Shown here: one piece after another, positions 1 to 5,107 of the stretch | Position numbering within the stretch: position 1 is the stretch's first letter | Layout: every line of letters begins with the position of its first letter | Assembly (NCBI GenBank): GCA_030531025.1 | Contig: JAUMTV010000180.1 | Location: forward strand, 1 to 5,107 | DNA from: Turicibacter sp. | Lineage (GTDB): Bacteria; Bacillota; Bacilli; MOL361; Turicibacteraceae | Direction: 5' to 3' | DNA length: 5,107 nucleotides | The notes under the pieces: model-generated | The model's input: only the letters and a program-made list of their open reading frames with translations | Told to the model about the DNA's origin: nothing | The model's database searches: none | Program-made: the position numbers and the translations under genes

Positions 1-34
1 GCAAACGATTAATAAGATATGTATACAACTAGTA

Positions 35-47
35 AACATAAAAAAGA
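35..47 (+). repeat. 13-nt direct repeat, left copy (possible attachment core)
   Basis: AACATAAAAAAGA here is identical to 5076-5088 in the same orientation. The two copies enclose all five genes. The sequence is A-rich, so a chance match is possible, but both copies lie within 50 nt of a window edge, outside the outermost genes and terminator. Confidence 0.45.
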
Positions 48-58
48 CTGCTTATTAA

Positions 59-71
59 TTAAAAGTAGATA
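59..71 (+). repeat. Subterminal inverted repeat, left copy
   Basis: TTAAAAGTAGATA matches the reverse complement of 5053-5065 at 12 of 13 positions. It starts 11 nt inside the left direct repeat; the partner lies 10 nt inside the right one. A shorter inverted 9-nt match, AAAACAAAG, follows at 89-97 and pairs with 5032-5040. It could be a recombinase-binding site. Confidence 0.35.
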
Positions 72-93
72 AAAAAATAATTTACTGAAAAAC

Positions 94-138
94 AAAGCCT
101 GTATCGTAATTAACTATATAATTTACGATACAGGCTTT
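94..138 (-). terminator. Bidirectional intrinsic terminator after sdpI
   Basis: The arms 94-109 and 123-138 form a perfect 16-bp stem (AAAGCCTGTATCGTAA and its complement) around a 13-nt loop. On the minus strand the stem is followed by TTTGTTTTTC; on the plus strand by TTTTATC and then a T-run at 145-151. It should stop sdpRI transcripts that end near 273. It should also block transcription entering from the left edge. Confidence 0.85.
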
Positions 139-272
139 TATCTATTTTTTTAAAGTACTATTAAATAAAGAATCTATCAAGATAGAAGGAATGAAGCTCT
201 TGAAAGATATAAACTTATGATTAGTTTTTTCGTAAACTCATCCATTGATTTTAATATTAATGGAAGCGACCT
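139..272. other. Non-coding stretch between terminator and sdpI
   Basis: I see no gene here. On the minus strand it is the 3' untranslated part of the sdpRI transcript. The only structure noted is a weak 6-bp inverted repeat, TCCATT (241-246) with AATGGA (259-264). Bases 1-93 likewise hold no supportable gene, only the repeats listed separately. Confidence 0.6.
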
Positions 273-860
273 TTAAAGTAGAGATTTATAATAAAAGATA
301 GCCGAATAGATACTTGGGATGATAATCCAAGTTAAGATTCCGATAGGGACCACTGTATTAATATTTAAGAAGAATGCTGATACAAACATTAATAACGCAA
401 TCGGGAAGGATGAATAACCTACAATTCTATGTGCTATTCTCCAAGTTTTCTCATCTCTAATAGTCCAAGGCAGCCTTAGCCCAAAATATCTGTTGAAAGG
501 TATTTTGGGTGAAAGGTTTCCAAATACCATCATAACCATTGTGATTAAAGTAATAACTACTATATCTGTGTTCATAGGAACAGTTAATTTTCCAAGTGAT
601 GATAATATAACCAATATACAACAAAGGATAACAATAAATAGAGTAAGCCTATTTAAAAATCTAAAAGTTTTAACTTTAGGATTATCCTCTGATAGGTTTA
701 CTATTTTAGGTGCCTGTACATCTAAAATAACTAATGAAATAAATGTCAATACTCCAAAGATGTAATAGACTATTTGTGCATCTGAAAAAATAAATCCAGT
801 AGCAAGTATTAAGAGTGATATAATTAAAAATAAAATTCCTTTAAAATTAATGTTTTTCAT
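273..860 (-). CDS. sdpI: SdpI-like integral membrane immunity/signal protein
   Basis: A 195-residue protein of the SdpI family. In Bacillus subtilis, SdpI protects cells against the secreted SdpC toxin and, when occupied, holds the repressor SdpR at the membrane. Six hydrophobic segments are visible, at roughly 7-25, 29-47, 71-89, 97-115, 149-165 and 169-191. The family signature lies after segment four: G114-N-L-S-P-K, then F126-G-L-R-L-P-W-T133, W140 and H144-R145. The N-terminal half has no recognisable DUF1648-type motif, so it is more divergent than the C-terminal half. The ATG at 860 is chosen because AAAGGAGG sits 7 nt upstream (868-875). A longer frame from a TTG at 905 would run into sdpR and has no such site. 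The gene starts 13 nt after the sdpR stop, so the two are co-transcribed and probably translationally coupled. Family assignment is firm; the actual toxin partner is unknown and no sdpC is in the window. Confidence 0.88.
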   Translation of the reverse strand: MKNINFKGILFLIISLLILATGFIFSDAQIVYYIFGVLTFISLVILDVQAPKIVNLSEDNPKVKTFRFLNRLTLFIVILCCILVILSSLGKLTVPMNTDIVVITLITMVMMVFGNLSPKIPFNRYFGLRLPWTIRDEKTWRIAHRIVGYSSFPIALLMFVSAFFLNINTVVPIGILTWIIIPSIYSAIFYYKSLL

Positions 861-873
861 AATAGGTCCTCCT

Positions 874-1131
874 TTATTTTCTGAATAATTCCAAGAAATT
901 CCCAAGAACTTCTTGGATTACAGAAGTATTAATAGAATAAATTACAAATTGGCCTTTTTTTTCAGAACTGATAAGTTCTGCTCCCCTTAAATTATCTAAA
1001 TGCTTTGATATCGATGCTTTAGACATATCAAAATGTTCAGCTATTTCGCCTGCACTCATATCTTTGTCATTAAGCAACTTTAATATTTCTCTTCTTGTTT
1101 TATCACTTAAGGCTTTAAATACTTTACTCAT
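874..1131 (-). CDS. sdpR: SdpR-like ArsR-family transcriptional repressor
   Basis: An 85-residue winged helix-turn-helix protein that closely resembles B. subtilis SdpR in size and pattern. It opens with VFKALSDKTRREIL, has MSAGEIAEHFDMSKASISKH as the helix-turn-helix (about 25-44), and a wing with KKGQFVIYS (about 58-66). There is no cysteine, so the metal-binding CxC motif of true arsenic/metal ArsR sensors is absent; this fits SdpR-type control by protein sequestration. The ATG at 1131 has AAAGGAG 7 nt upstream (1139-1145). The gene is first in an operon with sdpI, whose ribosome binding site overlaps its stop codon. An inverted repeat directly after the promoter -10 is a likely autorepression site. 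In the B. subtilis model, SdpI bound to toxin captures SdpR and relieves repression; the same logic here is inference. Confidence 0.88.
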   Translation of the reverse strand: MSKVFKALSDKTRREILKLLNDKDMSAGEIAEHFDMSKASISKHLDNLRGAELISSEKKGQFVIYSINTSVIQEVLGNFLELFRK

Positions 1132-1161
1132 ATAACAACTCCTTTCAATTAAAATGTAGTT

Positions 1162-1181
1162 ATTTAACTAAATGGTTAAAT
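1162..1181 (-). promoter_or_regulatory. Candidate SdpR operator
   Basis: ATTTAAC (1162-1168) and GTTAAAT (1175-1181) form a perfect 7-bp inverted repeat around 6 nt. The site directly abuts the proposed -10 box and covers the expected transcription start, so a bound repressor would block sdpRI initiation. An outer TAGT/ACTA pair extends the dyad with a one-base offset. Assignment to SdpR is by position and protein family only. Confidence 0.6.
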
Positions 1182-1210
1182 ACTATATAGTTATTATAGT
1201 ACATTTACAA
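1182..1210 (-). promoter_or_regulatory. Candidate sigma-A promoter of sdpRI
   Basis: On the minus strand, TTGTAA (-35, 1205-1210) and TATAGT (-10, 1182-1187) are separated by exactly 17 nt. Initiation would fall near 1175, giving a leader of about 44 nt before the sdpR ATG. The spacing, the match to consensus, the adjoining operator-like dyad and the absence of another good site this close support the call. Confidence 0.6.
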
Positions 1211-1282
1211 GGAAAATATAACTATTTCTGGTATTTTTACAGTCTAAAATTCACTTTAATAGATAAAAGCATTTAAATTAAC

Positions 1283-1312
1283 AATATGTTGCATGAGCGA
1301 ATTTATTGTCAA
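1283..1312 (-). promoter_or_regulatory. Weaker upstream promoter-like sequence
   Basis: A perfect TTGACA -35 (1307-1312) is followed after 18 nt by CATATT (1283-1288), a four-of-six -10 match. It lies downstream of the tnp terminator and points at sdpR, so it could give operator-distal transcription of sdpRI. AT-rich DNA produces such matches by chance. Confidence 0.3.
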
Positions 1313-1357
1313 TATCTAAAACAGATTATGATATTATAAGTAATTTATACAATAACA

Positions 1358-1389
1358 AAAAAATGCAGGTCATAATTCCTGCATTTTTT
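1358..1389 (-). terminator. Bidirectional intrinsic terminator after tnpC
   Basis: AAAAAATGCAGG (1358-1369) and CCTGCATTTTTT (1378-1389) form a perfect 12-bp stem with an 8-nt loop, flanked by A- and T-runs so that it works in both directions. It lies 83 nt past the tnpC stop. It separates tnpABC transcription from sdpRI, so the two operons should be expressed independently. Confidence 0.85.
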
Positions 1390-1472
1390 CTCTTTCAAAA
1401 ATTCCTTATTATCTTTGAAATATTCTAACCATTTGATCTAATATAAGTGATTCACTAAATAAAATTTTTAGA

Positions 1473-1868
1473 TTATAAATTTGATAGTTTTCCTAACAAT
1501 ATGGCATTGTCTCTTTTGAGCTTTTTATTTTCTTCTTCTAATGAGTGAAGTCGCCTCTTTAATGATTCAATTACTTTATCTTTTGATGACTCACTAAAAC
1601 TTTGTTTTGGAGGTAGAGCAGTTATCCTTTTATTTTGCTCTTTAATCGCCTCATTAATAGGTGCTACTAATTCATTAGGATAGCTATATAAAAAAGTTTT
1701 GCTGACACCCGCTTGACGACAAATCTCAGCCTTTGAAATGGGATGATTAATAGGATCATCTAATAATTGAAGTCTTTTAAGAACGGATAGGACTTCTTGT
1801 TTTTTAGATTCACTTTCTTGTTTTTTATATCTGACTATTTCAGATGTATTTGGATGCTTATTAACCAT
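1473..1868 (-). CDS. tnpC: TnpC-like transposition accessory protein of the Tn554 family (DUF6262-type)
   Basis: A 131-residue basic protein; Tn554 TnpC is about 125 residues. In Tn554, TnpC is not strictly essential and is reported to influence the efficiency and orientation of transposition. A helix-turn-helix is visible at about 45-65 (SKAEICRQAGVSKTFLYSYP). The C-terminus is a coiled coil with leucines exactly seven apart at 103, 110, 117, 124 and 131. The other core positions are I100, L107, N114, N121 and L128, a leucine-zipper pattern predicting dimers. The ATG at 1868 has AAAAGGAG 8 nt upstream, and the gene starts 14 nt after the tnpB stop, so it is the last gene of the tnp operon. 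Its place directly after two tyrosine recombinase genes makes the assignment strong; its exact function here is inferred from the family. Confidence 0.85.
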   Translation of the reverse strand: MVNKHPNTSEIVRYKKQESESKKQEVLSVLKRLQLLDDPINHPISKAEICRQAGVSKTFLYSYPNELVAPINEAIKEQNKRITALPPKQSFSESSKDKVIESLKRRLHSLEEENKKLKRDNAILLGKLSNL

Positions 1869-1882
1869 TTTAAATGCTCCTT

Positions 1883-3751
1883 TTAATGAAAATGTTTAGA
1901 GGCTTCAAATACCTCTCCACGATTGATAATCTCTAAAGCGATAGTATGGAATTTAACCACTTTATCAAATTCTTCAGCTTTTTCTGTAAGTCCCATCTTC
2001 AGGGCATTATCACGGTGTATCGTAAAACTTTCAATCGTGTCTTTGACCGATTGTAAATGCCTTGGGTAAATCTTCTTTTTAATACAAGTTTTACAGCTCA
2101 TATGAGGACAGGCAGGCATTTTATAGGGATGTTCACAACATCCATCACCCTGTTCAAAGACGGCAAAAATTTTATTTTTAACCCATGTATTGTCATAAAG
2201 AGCTTCTTCTTCAGTTAGGTTTTCTTTAATCAAGGTAGCATCCGAACGACTTAATTTCTCTTTGAATTCTTTTTTTAATTTTTGTTGATAAACTTTAATG
2301 TATTTCTCAGTCATGGCAATAGAAGAATGTCCTAAAAATTCTTTTACTGCGTAAACATCAACACCTGCATCAATCATTTCAGTAGCTACGGTATGACGGA
2401 ATTGATGAGCAGAAATTTTATATAAAGTTCCATCTAAATTTTTAAGTGGAATTTGTTCAGATATTTTTGGAAGAATTATATTCGTATTAAATGTATCGTA
2501 ATTTATACACTCGACTATATTTTCTCCTTGTGAGTTTAAAACTACTTTAGAATGGCCACCTCTATTTTCCATCTTGGGTTCTCTAAATAAATACTGAAAA
2601 CCGTCTGGAGCAGGAGATAAATCTTTCACTCTTTCGCTTTGCCTTAAGATTGCTCGTTCAACCATATTTCTTCCATTTGAATCTTTTAAATGGCCAATCG
2701 GAATTCTTAGGTCCTTTTCGATTTTAGCAATTCGATGGTCTAAATAGAGTTGAGGGTCCCCATCTAAATCATATTGTAAACACTCCATACTTTTATCTGT
2801 ATGCTTTGCAATTAAATGTGCAATATCTTCAAATCGTCTTCCCGTATATCGAATAACAATTATTAAATCCCAGTATTGTGGTTCAATAATTGGGGTAGAT
2901 GCGCCCTCTTCTAATAGCGGAATGATTGTTGACTCAAGGTAGTCATCGAGTTGTATTTTAATTTCAGGTGGAATGGGGCGTGAGAGTGTTTCTTCAACCT
3001 TAGGGACATCGTACTTAGTTAATAGACCGATGGAAGGTGCGTTATCCCATTTATGATGGTACATATATTCAAACATTGTTTTAATCGTCTGTATTATTTT
3101 CTTTTTTAGTTTTTTAGAAACAGTTAGGCTACTTAAAATAGCTTCAATATGTTTCTCTCGCTCTAACTCTGATAATGAGTTTAGAGAAGGAAATGAGTCA
3201 TACATTACATCGAAAAAGGGTTTGATTTCCCTTATCGTATTTCCAAAAGTCCTTGGATACCATGTGGATAATTGATTTTTAAAGTATCGTTTAATTTGGG
3301 TTCTAATATTAAAATTTTTAATTAAACCAAAATCTACGATATACTTTTGAGGAGTTTGATGTCTTGGATAATCTTTAAACAGTTTCCTCATATCCCAAAC
3401 ATCATTTTTAAGATACTCTTCCCGTTCTTTAGGATTTTTAATATATTCTACTTCATCGTGCGATGAATAATGATCATTTTGTAATTTAGCCTGAACGCCT
3501 ATTAACTCTAATATCTTAACGAAACGTTCATCTTTGATTGCTTTATACCAGGGACCTGAACTTTTATATCCAGCCAATTTAGATATGTCATCATATTTTA
3601 ATCCTTTATTTTCATCTTTTGATAACACTCCATAGAATTTTTTTTGAGCAGGAGTCATCCAAGATATGTCCATTTTTTCAATTGGAAATAAAATGGTATT
3701 TTCAATCTTTAATTGTTCTTCTTGTTGAGAGATTTTTTTGGGTGCAGACAA
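1883..3751 (-). CDS. tnpB: TnpB, large tyrosine recombinase of the Tn554 family
   Basis: A 622-residue site-specific recombinase, close to the 630 residues of Tn554 TnpB; it is unrelated to the IS605 TnpB nucleases. The C-terminal catalytic domain shows Arg306 in RYTGRRFEDI, H449-x-x-R452 in HQFRHT, H475 in FLGHSS and the nucleophile Tyr484 in TEKYIKV, so it looks active. A cysteine/histidine cluster follows (C538, C539, H541, C548, H550, C553, C556), probably a zinc-binding module, then a helical tail. The roughly 250-residue N-terminal part should hold the core-binding domain. The start is a TTG at 3751: AAAGGAG lies 9 nt upstream (3761-3767), inside the last codons of tnpA, and only 3 nt separate the tnpA stop from the TTG. 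This suggests translational coupling and a restrained TnpB level. With TnpA it is expected to cut and join element ends and target. Confidence 0.93.
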   Translation of the reverse strand: MSAPKKISQQEEQLKIENTILFPIEKMDISWMTPAQKKFYGVLSKDENKGLKYDDISKLAGYKSSGPWYKAIKDERFVKILELIGVQAKLQNDHYSSHDEVEYIKNPKEREEYLKNDVWDMRKLFKDYPRHQTPQKYIVDFGLIKNFNIRTQIKRYFKNQLSTWYPRTFGNTIREIKPFFDVMYDSFPSLNSLSELEREKHIEAILSSLTVSKKLKKKIIQTIKTMFEYMYHHKWDNAPSIGLLTKYDVPKVEETLSRPIPPEIKIQLDDYLESTIIPLLEEGASTPIIEPQYWDLIIVIRYTGRRFEDIAHLIAKHTDKSMECLQYDLDGDPQLYLDHRIAKIEKDLRIPIGHLKDSNGRNMVERAILRQSERVKDLSPAPDGFQYLFREPKMENRGGHSKVVLNSQGENIVECINYDTFNTNIILPKISEQIPLKNLDGTLYKISAHQFRHTVATEMIDAGVDVYAVKEFLGHSSIAMTEKYIKVYQQKLKKEFKEKLSRSDATLIKENLTEEEALYDNTWVKNKIFAVFEQGDGCCEHPYKMPACPHMSCKTCIKKKIYPRHLQSVKDTIESFTIHRDNALKMGLTEKAEEFDKVVKFHTIALEIINRGEVFEASKHFH

Positions 3752-3754
3752 ATC

Positions 3755-4972
3755 TTATTTCTCCTTTCGTTTATTTTCTCGGTACCCTATCATTCGGCTG
3801 TATTCTTGTTTATTATCTTCAGGGGTTAGATGAGCATAAGTGTCCATTGTTGTTTTGACACTTGCATGACCTAATCGTTTAGAAATATATTCCCAATTAA
3901 TAGGTTCTCCTTTTGAAATATATTCTCGTGCTAACTCTGTGGCATGTGTATGTCTTAACATGTGAGGATGTAATTTGATTCCTGTCTTTTTGCTACGATA
4001 CTTAAAGATAGAATCTAATGTTGATTTAGTCATAGCACTTCCATTATCAATAGGGATATGACTACCAACAACGACAAATAGAAAATCTTCTTTTGGATTG
4101 CTATTTAACCATTCAGAGCTGATATATCTATCAATGAGAACCATTAAATCAGTTGGAAGGTGAACAAATCTATCTCTTCCATAACCTGCTTTAGCACGAG
4201 CCTTGTTGGAGTTATTTGCTCTAAATCGTATCCAAACTCCTTGCTCAGCAAAATCAATGTCTTCTAAACGAATCCCAAGCAATTCATTTGAACGCAATCC
4301 ACCTTCTTTGAGGCAAAGCAGAATAATTTTATCTCTTAATAAATTAACATCATCTAAATACCGTTTGAAATCTTTGTTATCGATGGTTTTGGGAATCACC
4401 TTAGGAACTTTAGATTTTAAGGTATTTACTTGTGTTGTTTGATTCCTTCTTATGTGAGCTAACATATCCTTATCTCTCATAGATGAAGTTACCATTACAT
4501 TACGGTAAACAACTGGATTTTCTTTGATTCGATGAGAAGCTTTTAACCACAAGTATAACGAACTTACTTGACTTAAAATGGCATTCATTGTTTTAGCTTT
4601 TAAAGTATCTGCCTCATATTTAAATGTATCACTATCATTTAAAAGCGTTACGTTCTCATAAAAGCGATAAGGGTTGTTCAACCATAATTTAAATTGGATT
4701 AACCTATCAGGTTGCCCATCAAGGGCTAACACATCCCATCCTTTCATTGTTAGGAAAACAATAAAGTACCACAACAGATAACAGTAAGTTCGGATAGTAT
4801 TAGGAGCCACTTCTCGTTCTGCTCTTGCTTGTATCATATTCAAATATTCTTTCACATAAGGAATGAAATTAAGTTCATCATCCATCAGATAATACATTTG
4901 TCCTAACTCAGTTTGTGCTTCTACAATTCTAATTTTTTGATACCATTTTTGTTTTAAAGCATGTTGTGACAT
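3755..4972 (-). CDS. tnpA: TnpA, tyrosine recombinase of the Tn554 family
   Basis: A 405-residue phage-integrase-type recombinase, first gene of the tnpABC operon. Numbered from the ATG at 4972, an N-terminal SAM-like core-binding domain covers about 35-145. The catalytic domain has Arg227 in GGLRSNELLG, H337-x-x-R340 in HPHMLRHTHAT, H369 in RLGHAS and nucleophile Tyr379 in DTYAHL, so the active site is complete. The ATG at 4972 is preferred over the GTG at 4996, which adds 8 residues: the only ribosome-binding-like sequence, AAAGAGAGG (4985-4993), lies 12 nt before the ATG but inside the GTG-started frame, and nothing suitable precedes the GTG. Even so it is longer than Tn554 TnpA (361 residues), chiefly at the N-terminus. 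The stop overlaps the region that provides the tnpB ribosome binding site. Its 5' end lies about 100 nt from the proposed element end, as expected for the family. Confidence 0.92.
   Translation of the reverse strand: MSQHALKQKWYQKIRIVEAQTELGQMYYLMDDELNFIPYVKEYLNMIQARAEREVAPNTIRTYCYLLWYFIVFLTMKGWDVLALDGQPDRLIQFKLWLNNPYRFYENVTLLNDSDTFKYEADTLKAKTMNAILSQVSSLYLWLKASHRIKENPVVYRNVMVTSSMRDKDMLAHIRRNQTTQVNTLKSKVPKVIPKTIDNKDFKRYLDDVNLLRDKIILLCLKEGGLRSNELLGIRLEDIDFAEQGVWIRFRANNSNKARAKAGYGRDRFVHLPTDLMVLIDRYISSEWLNSNPKEDFLFVVVGSHIPIDNGSAMTKSTLDSIFKYRSKKTGIKLHPHMLRHTHATELAREYISKGEPINWEYISKRLGHASVKTTMDTYAHLTPEDNKQEYSRMIGYRENKRKEK
3761..3767 (-). promoter_or_regulatory. tnpB ribosome binding site inside the end of tnpA
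   Basis: AAAGGAG on the minus strand lies within the last four sense codons of tnpA, 9 nt before the TTG of tnpB. It decides the tnpB start and implies that ribosomes ending tnpA feed tnpB translation. Confidence 0.75.
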
Positions 4973-5001
4973 CTGATGTAGATACCTCTCTTTCACTTAA
5001 T

Positions 5002-5020
5002 CAACTTGATAATCTTATCA
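5002..5020. repeat. Overlapping short palindromes upstream of tnpA
   Basis: ATCAACTTGAT is a dyad with a one-base centre. It shares its right half with a second dyad, TGATAA-TC-TTATCA (5007-5020). Together they give alternating half-sites of one motif about 30-50 nt before the tnpA ATG. They could be an operator or a recombinase-binding site; chance is possible in AT-rich DNA. Confidence 0.35.
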
Positions 5021-5052
5021 TGCGTAATTTACTTTGTTTTATGCATCTGAAC

Positions 5053-5065
5053 TATCTATTTTTAA
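5053..5065 (-). repeat. Subterminal inverted repeat, right copy
   Basis: Read on the minus strand this is TTAAAAATAGATA, matching 59-71 at 12 of 13 positions. It lies 10 nt inside the right direct repeat, compared with 11 nt on the left side. The further inward 9-nt match is at 5032-5040. Confidence 0.35.
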
Positions 5066-5075
5066 AAAGTTATTT

Positions 5076-5088
5076 AACATAAAAAAGA
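5076..5088 (+). repeat. 13-nt direct repeat, right copy (possible attachment core)
   Basis: Identical to 35-47. It lies 104 nt upstream of the tnpA ATG, about where the tnpA-proximal end of a Tn554-like element is expected. The bases after it (5089-5107) would be flanking DNA. They could also be the first arm of a host terminator cut off by the window edge, which would account for the A-run. Confidence 0.45.
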
Positions 5089-5107
5089 GAAGCAATCTTT
5101 AACTTAG

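Larger units (their letters stand above)
1211..1472. other. Intergenic region between tnpC and sdpR
   Basis: I see no gene in these 262 nt. They hold the tnp operon terminator (1358-1389), the weaker promoter-like sequence (1283-1312), an 11-nt palindrome AGTGATTCACT at 1446-1456 just after tnpC, and TATTGTCAATA at 1304-1314. A plus-strand ATG at 1286 opens only 17 codons without a ribosome binding site. If the transposon ended before sdpRI, its boundary would have to lie here, but I could not recognise one. Confidence 0.55.
35..5088 (-). mobile_element. Candidate complete Tn554-family transposon, about 5.05 kb, with tnpABC and an sdpRI cargo operon
   Basis: The tnpA-tnpB-tnpC order is diagnostic of the Tn554 family, a site-specific transposon type that uses two tyrosine recombinases plus TnpC. 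In Tn554 the trio sits at one end with tnpA outermost, and accessory genes follow tnpC. The same layout is seen here in reverse: tnpA begins about 100 nt from the right repeat, and sdpRI follows tnpC. The proposed limits are inferred from a 13-nt direct repeat (35-47, 5076-5088) and an inner, nearly symmetrically placed inverted pair (59-71, 5053-5065). Tn554 itself is described as having no terminal inverted repeats and as exchanging only a short core, so these limits are provisional. The identification of the recombinase trio is secure; the exact ends and the inclusion of sdpRI are inference. Confidence 0.5.

Noticed and set aside
1..39. Minus-strand ATG at 39 open to the window edge, as the start of a partial gene
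   Set aside because: Only 13 codons are visible and there is no ribosome binding site.
241..264. TCCATT/AATGGA inverted repeat after sdpI as an additional terminator
   Set aside because: Only 6 bp with an AT-rich 12-nt loop and no T-run; the strong terminator at 94-138 suffices.
493..765. Plus-strand open frame of 90 codons opposite sdpI
   Set aside because: It lies entirely antisense to a well-supported membrane protein gene, has no ribosome binding site and resembles no family.
1158..1168. AGTTATTTAAC, repeated exactly at 5068-5078, as an alternative element boundary
   Set aside because: The 1158 copy is part of the sdpR operator dyad, and an 11-nt AT-rich match is common by chance. A boundary there would separate sdpR from its promoter, so the 35-47/5076-5088 pair is preferred.
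1286..1339. Seventeen-codon plus-strand peptide frame in the intergenic region
   Set aside because: No ribosome binding site, no promoter evidence and no conservation that I can judge.
3619..3858. Plus-strand open frame opposite the tnpA/tnpB junction
   Set aside because: Antisense to two conserved recombinase genes; no ribosome binding site or recognisable product.
4203..4442. Plus-strand open frame opposite the catalytic region of tnpA
   Set aside because: Antisense shadow of a conserved catalytic domain.
4975..4980. GATGTA, the hexanucleotide core known from the Tn554 target att554
   Set aside because: It sits only 2 nt before the tnpA ATG, too far inside to be an element end, and a six-base match is expected by chance.
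1..5107. CRISPR arrays, tRNA or rRNA genes
   Set aside because: No regularly spaced repeats and no cloverleaf or conserved rRNA sequence was seen on either strand.

Overview
The window is AT-rich DNA with strong AAAGGAG-type ribosome binding sites and TTG/GTG/ATG starts, typical of a low-GC Bacillota (Firmicute), most likely a Bacillales member. Every gene I can support is on the minus strand, so the window reads naturally from right to left.

Right part (about 1473-4972): an intact-looking three-gene operon of the Tn554 transposon family. tnpA and tnpB encode two different tyrosine recombinases, both with complete R/HxxR/H/Y catalytic sets. tnpC encodes a small helix-turn-helix plus coiled-coil accessory protein. 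The genes are tightly packed: 3 nt separate tnpA from tnpB, with the tnpB ribosome binding site inside the last tnpA codons, and 14 nt separate tnpB from tnpC. A 12-bp perfect-stem terminator follows tnpC.

Left part (about 273-1210): a two-gene operon resembling sdpR-sdpI of Bacillus subtilis. It has an ArsR-type repressor followed 13 nt later by a six-helix membrane protein of the SdpI immunity/signal family. A good promoter is followed immediately by a 7-6-7 inverted repeat, as expected for autorepression by SdpR. No sdpABC toxin genes are present. A 16-bp perfect-stem terminator closes the operon.

Ends: a 13-nt direct repeat lies near each edge of the window (35-47 and 5076-5088). Just inside it, at nearly equal distance (11 and 10 nt), are sequences matching 12 of 13 in inverted orientation (59-71 and 5053-5065). 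This geometry suggests, but does not prove, that the window holds one complete Tn554-like element of about 5.05 kb with tnpABC at one end. In that reading sdpRI sits in the cargo position downstream of tnpC, where Tn554 carries antibiotic-resistance genes. The transposon would then be spreading a toxin-immunity/sensing module. The alternative is that sdpRI is ordinary host DNA and the repeats are A-rich coincidences.
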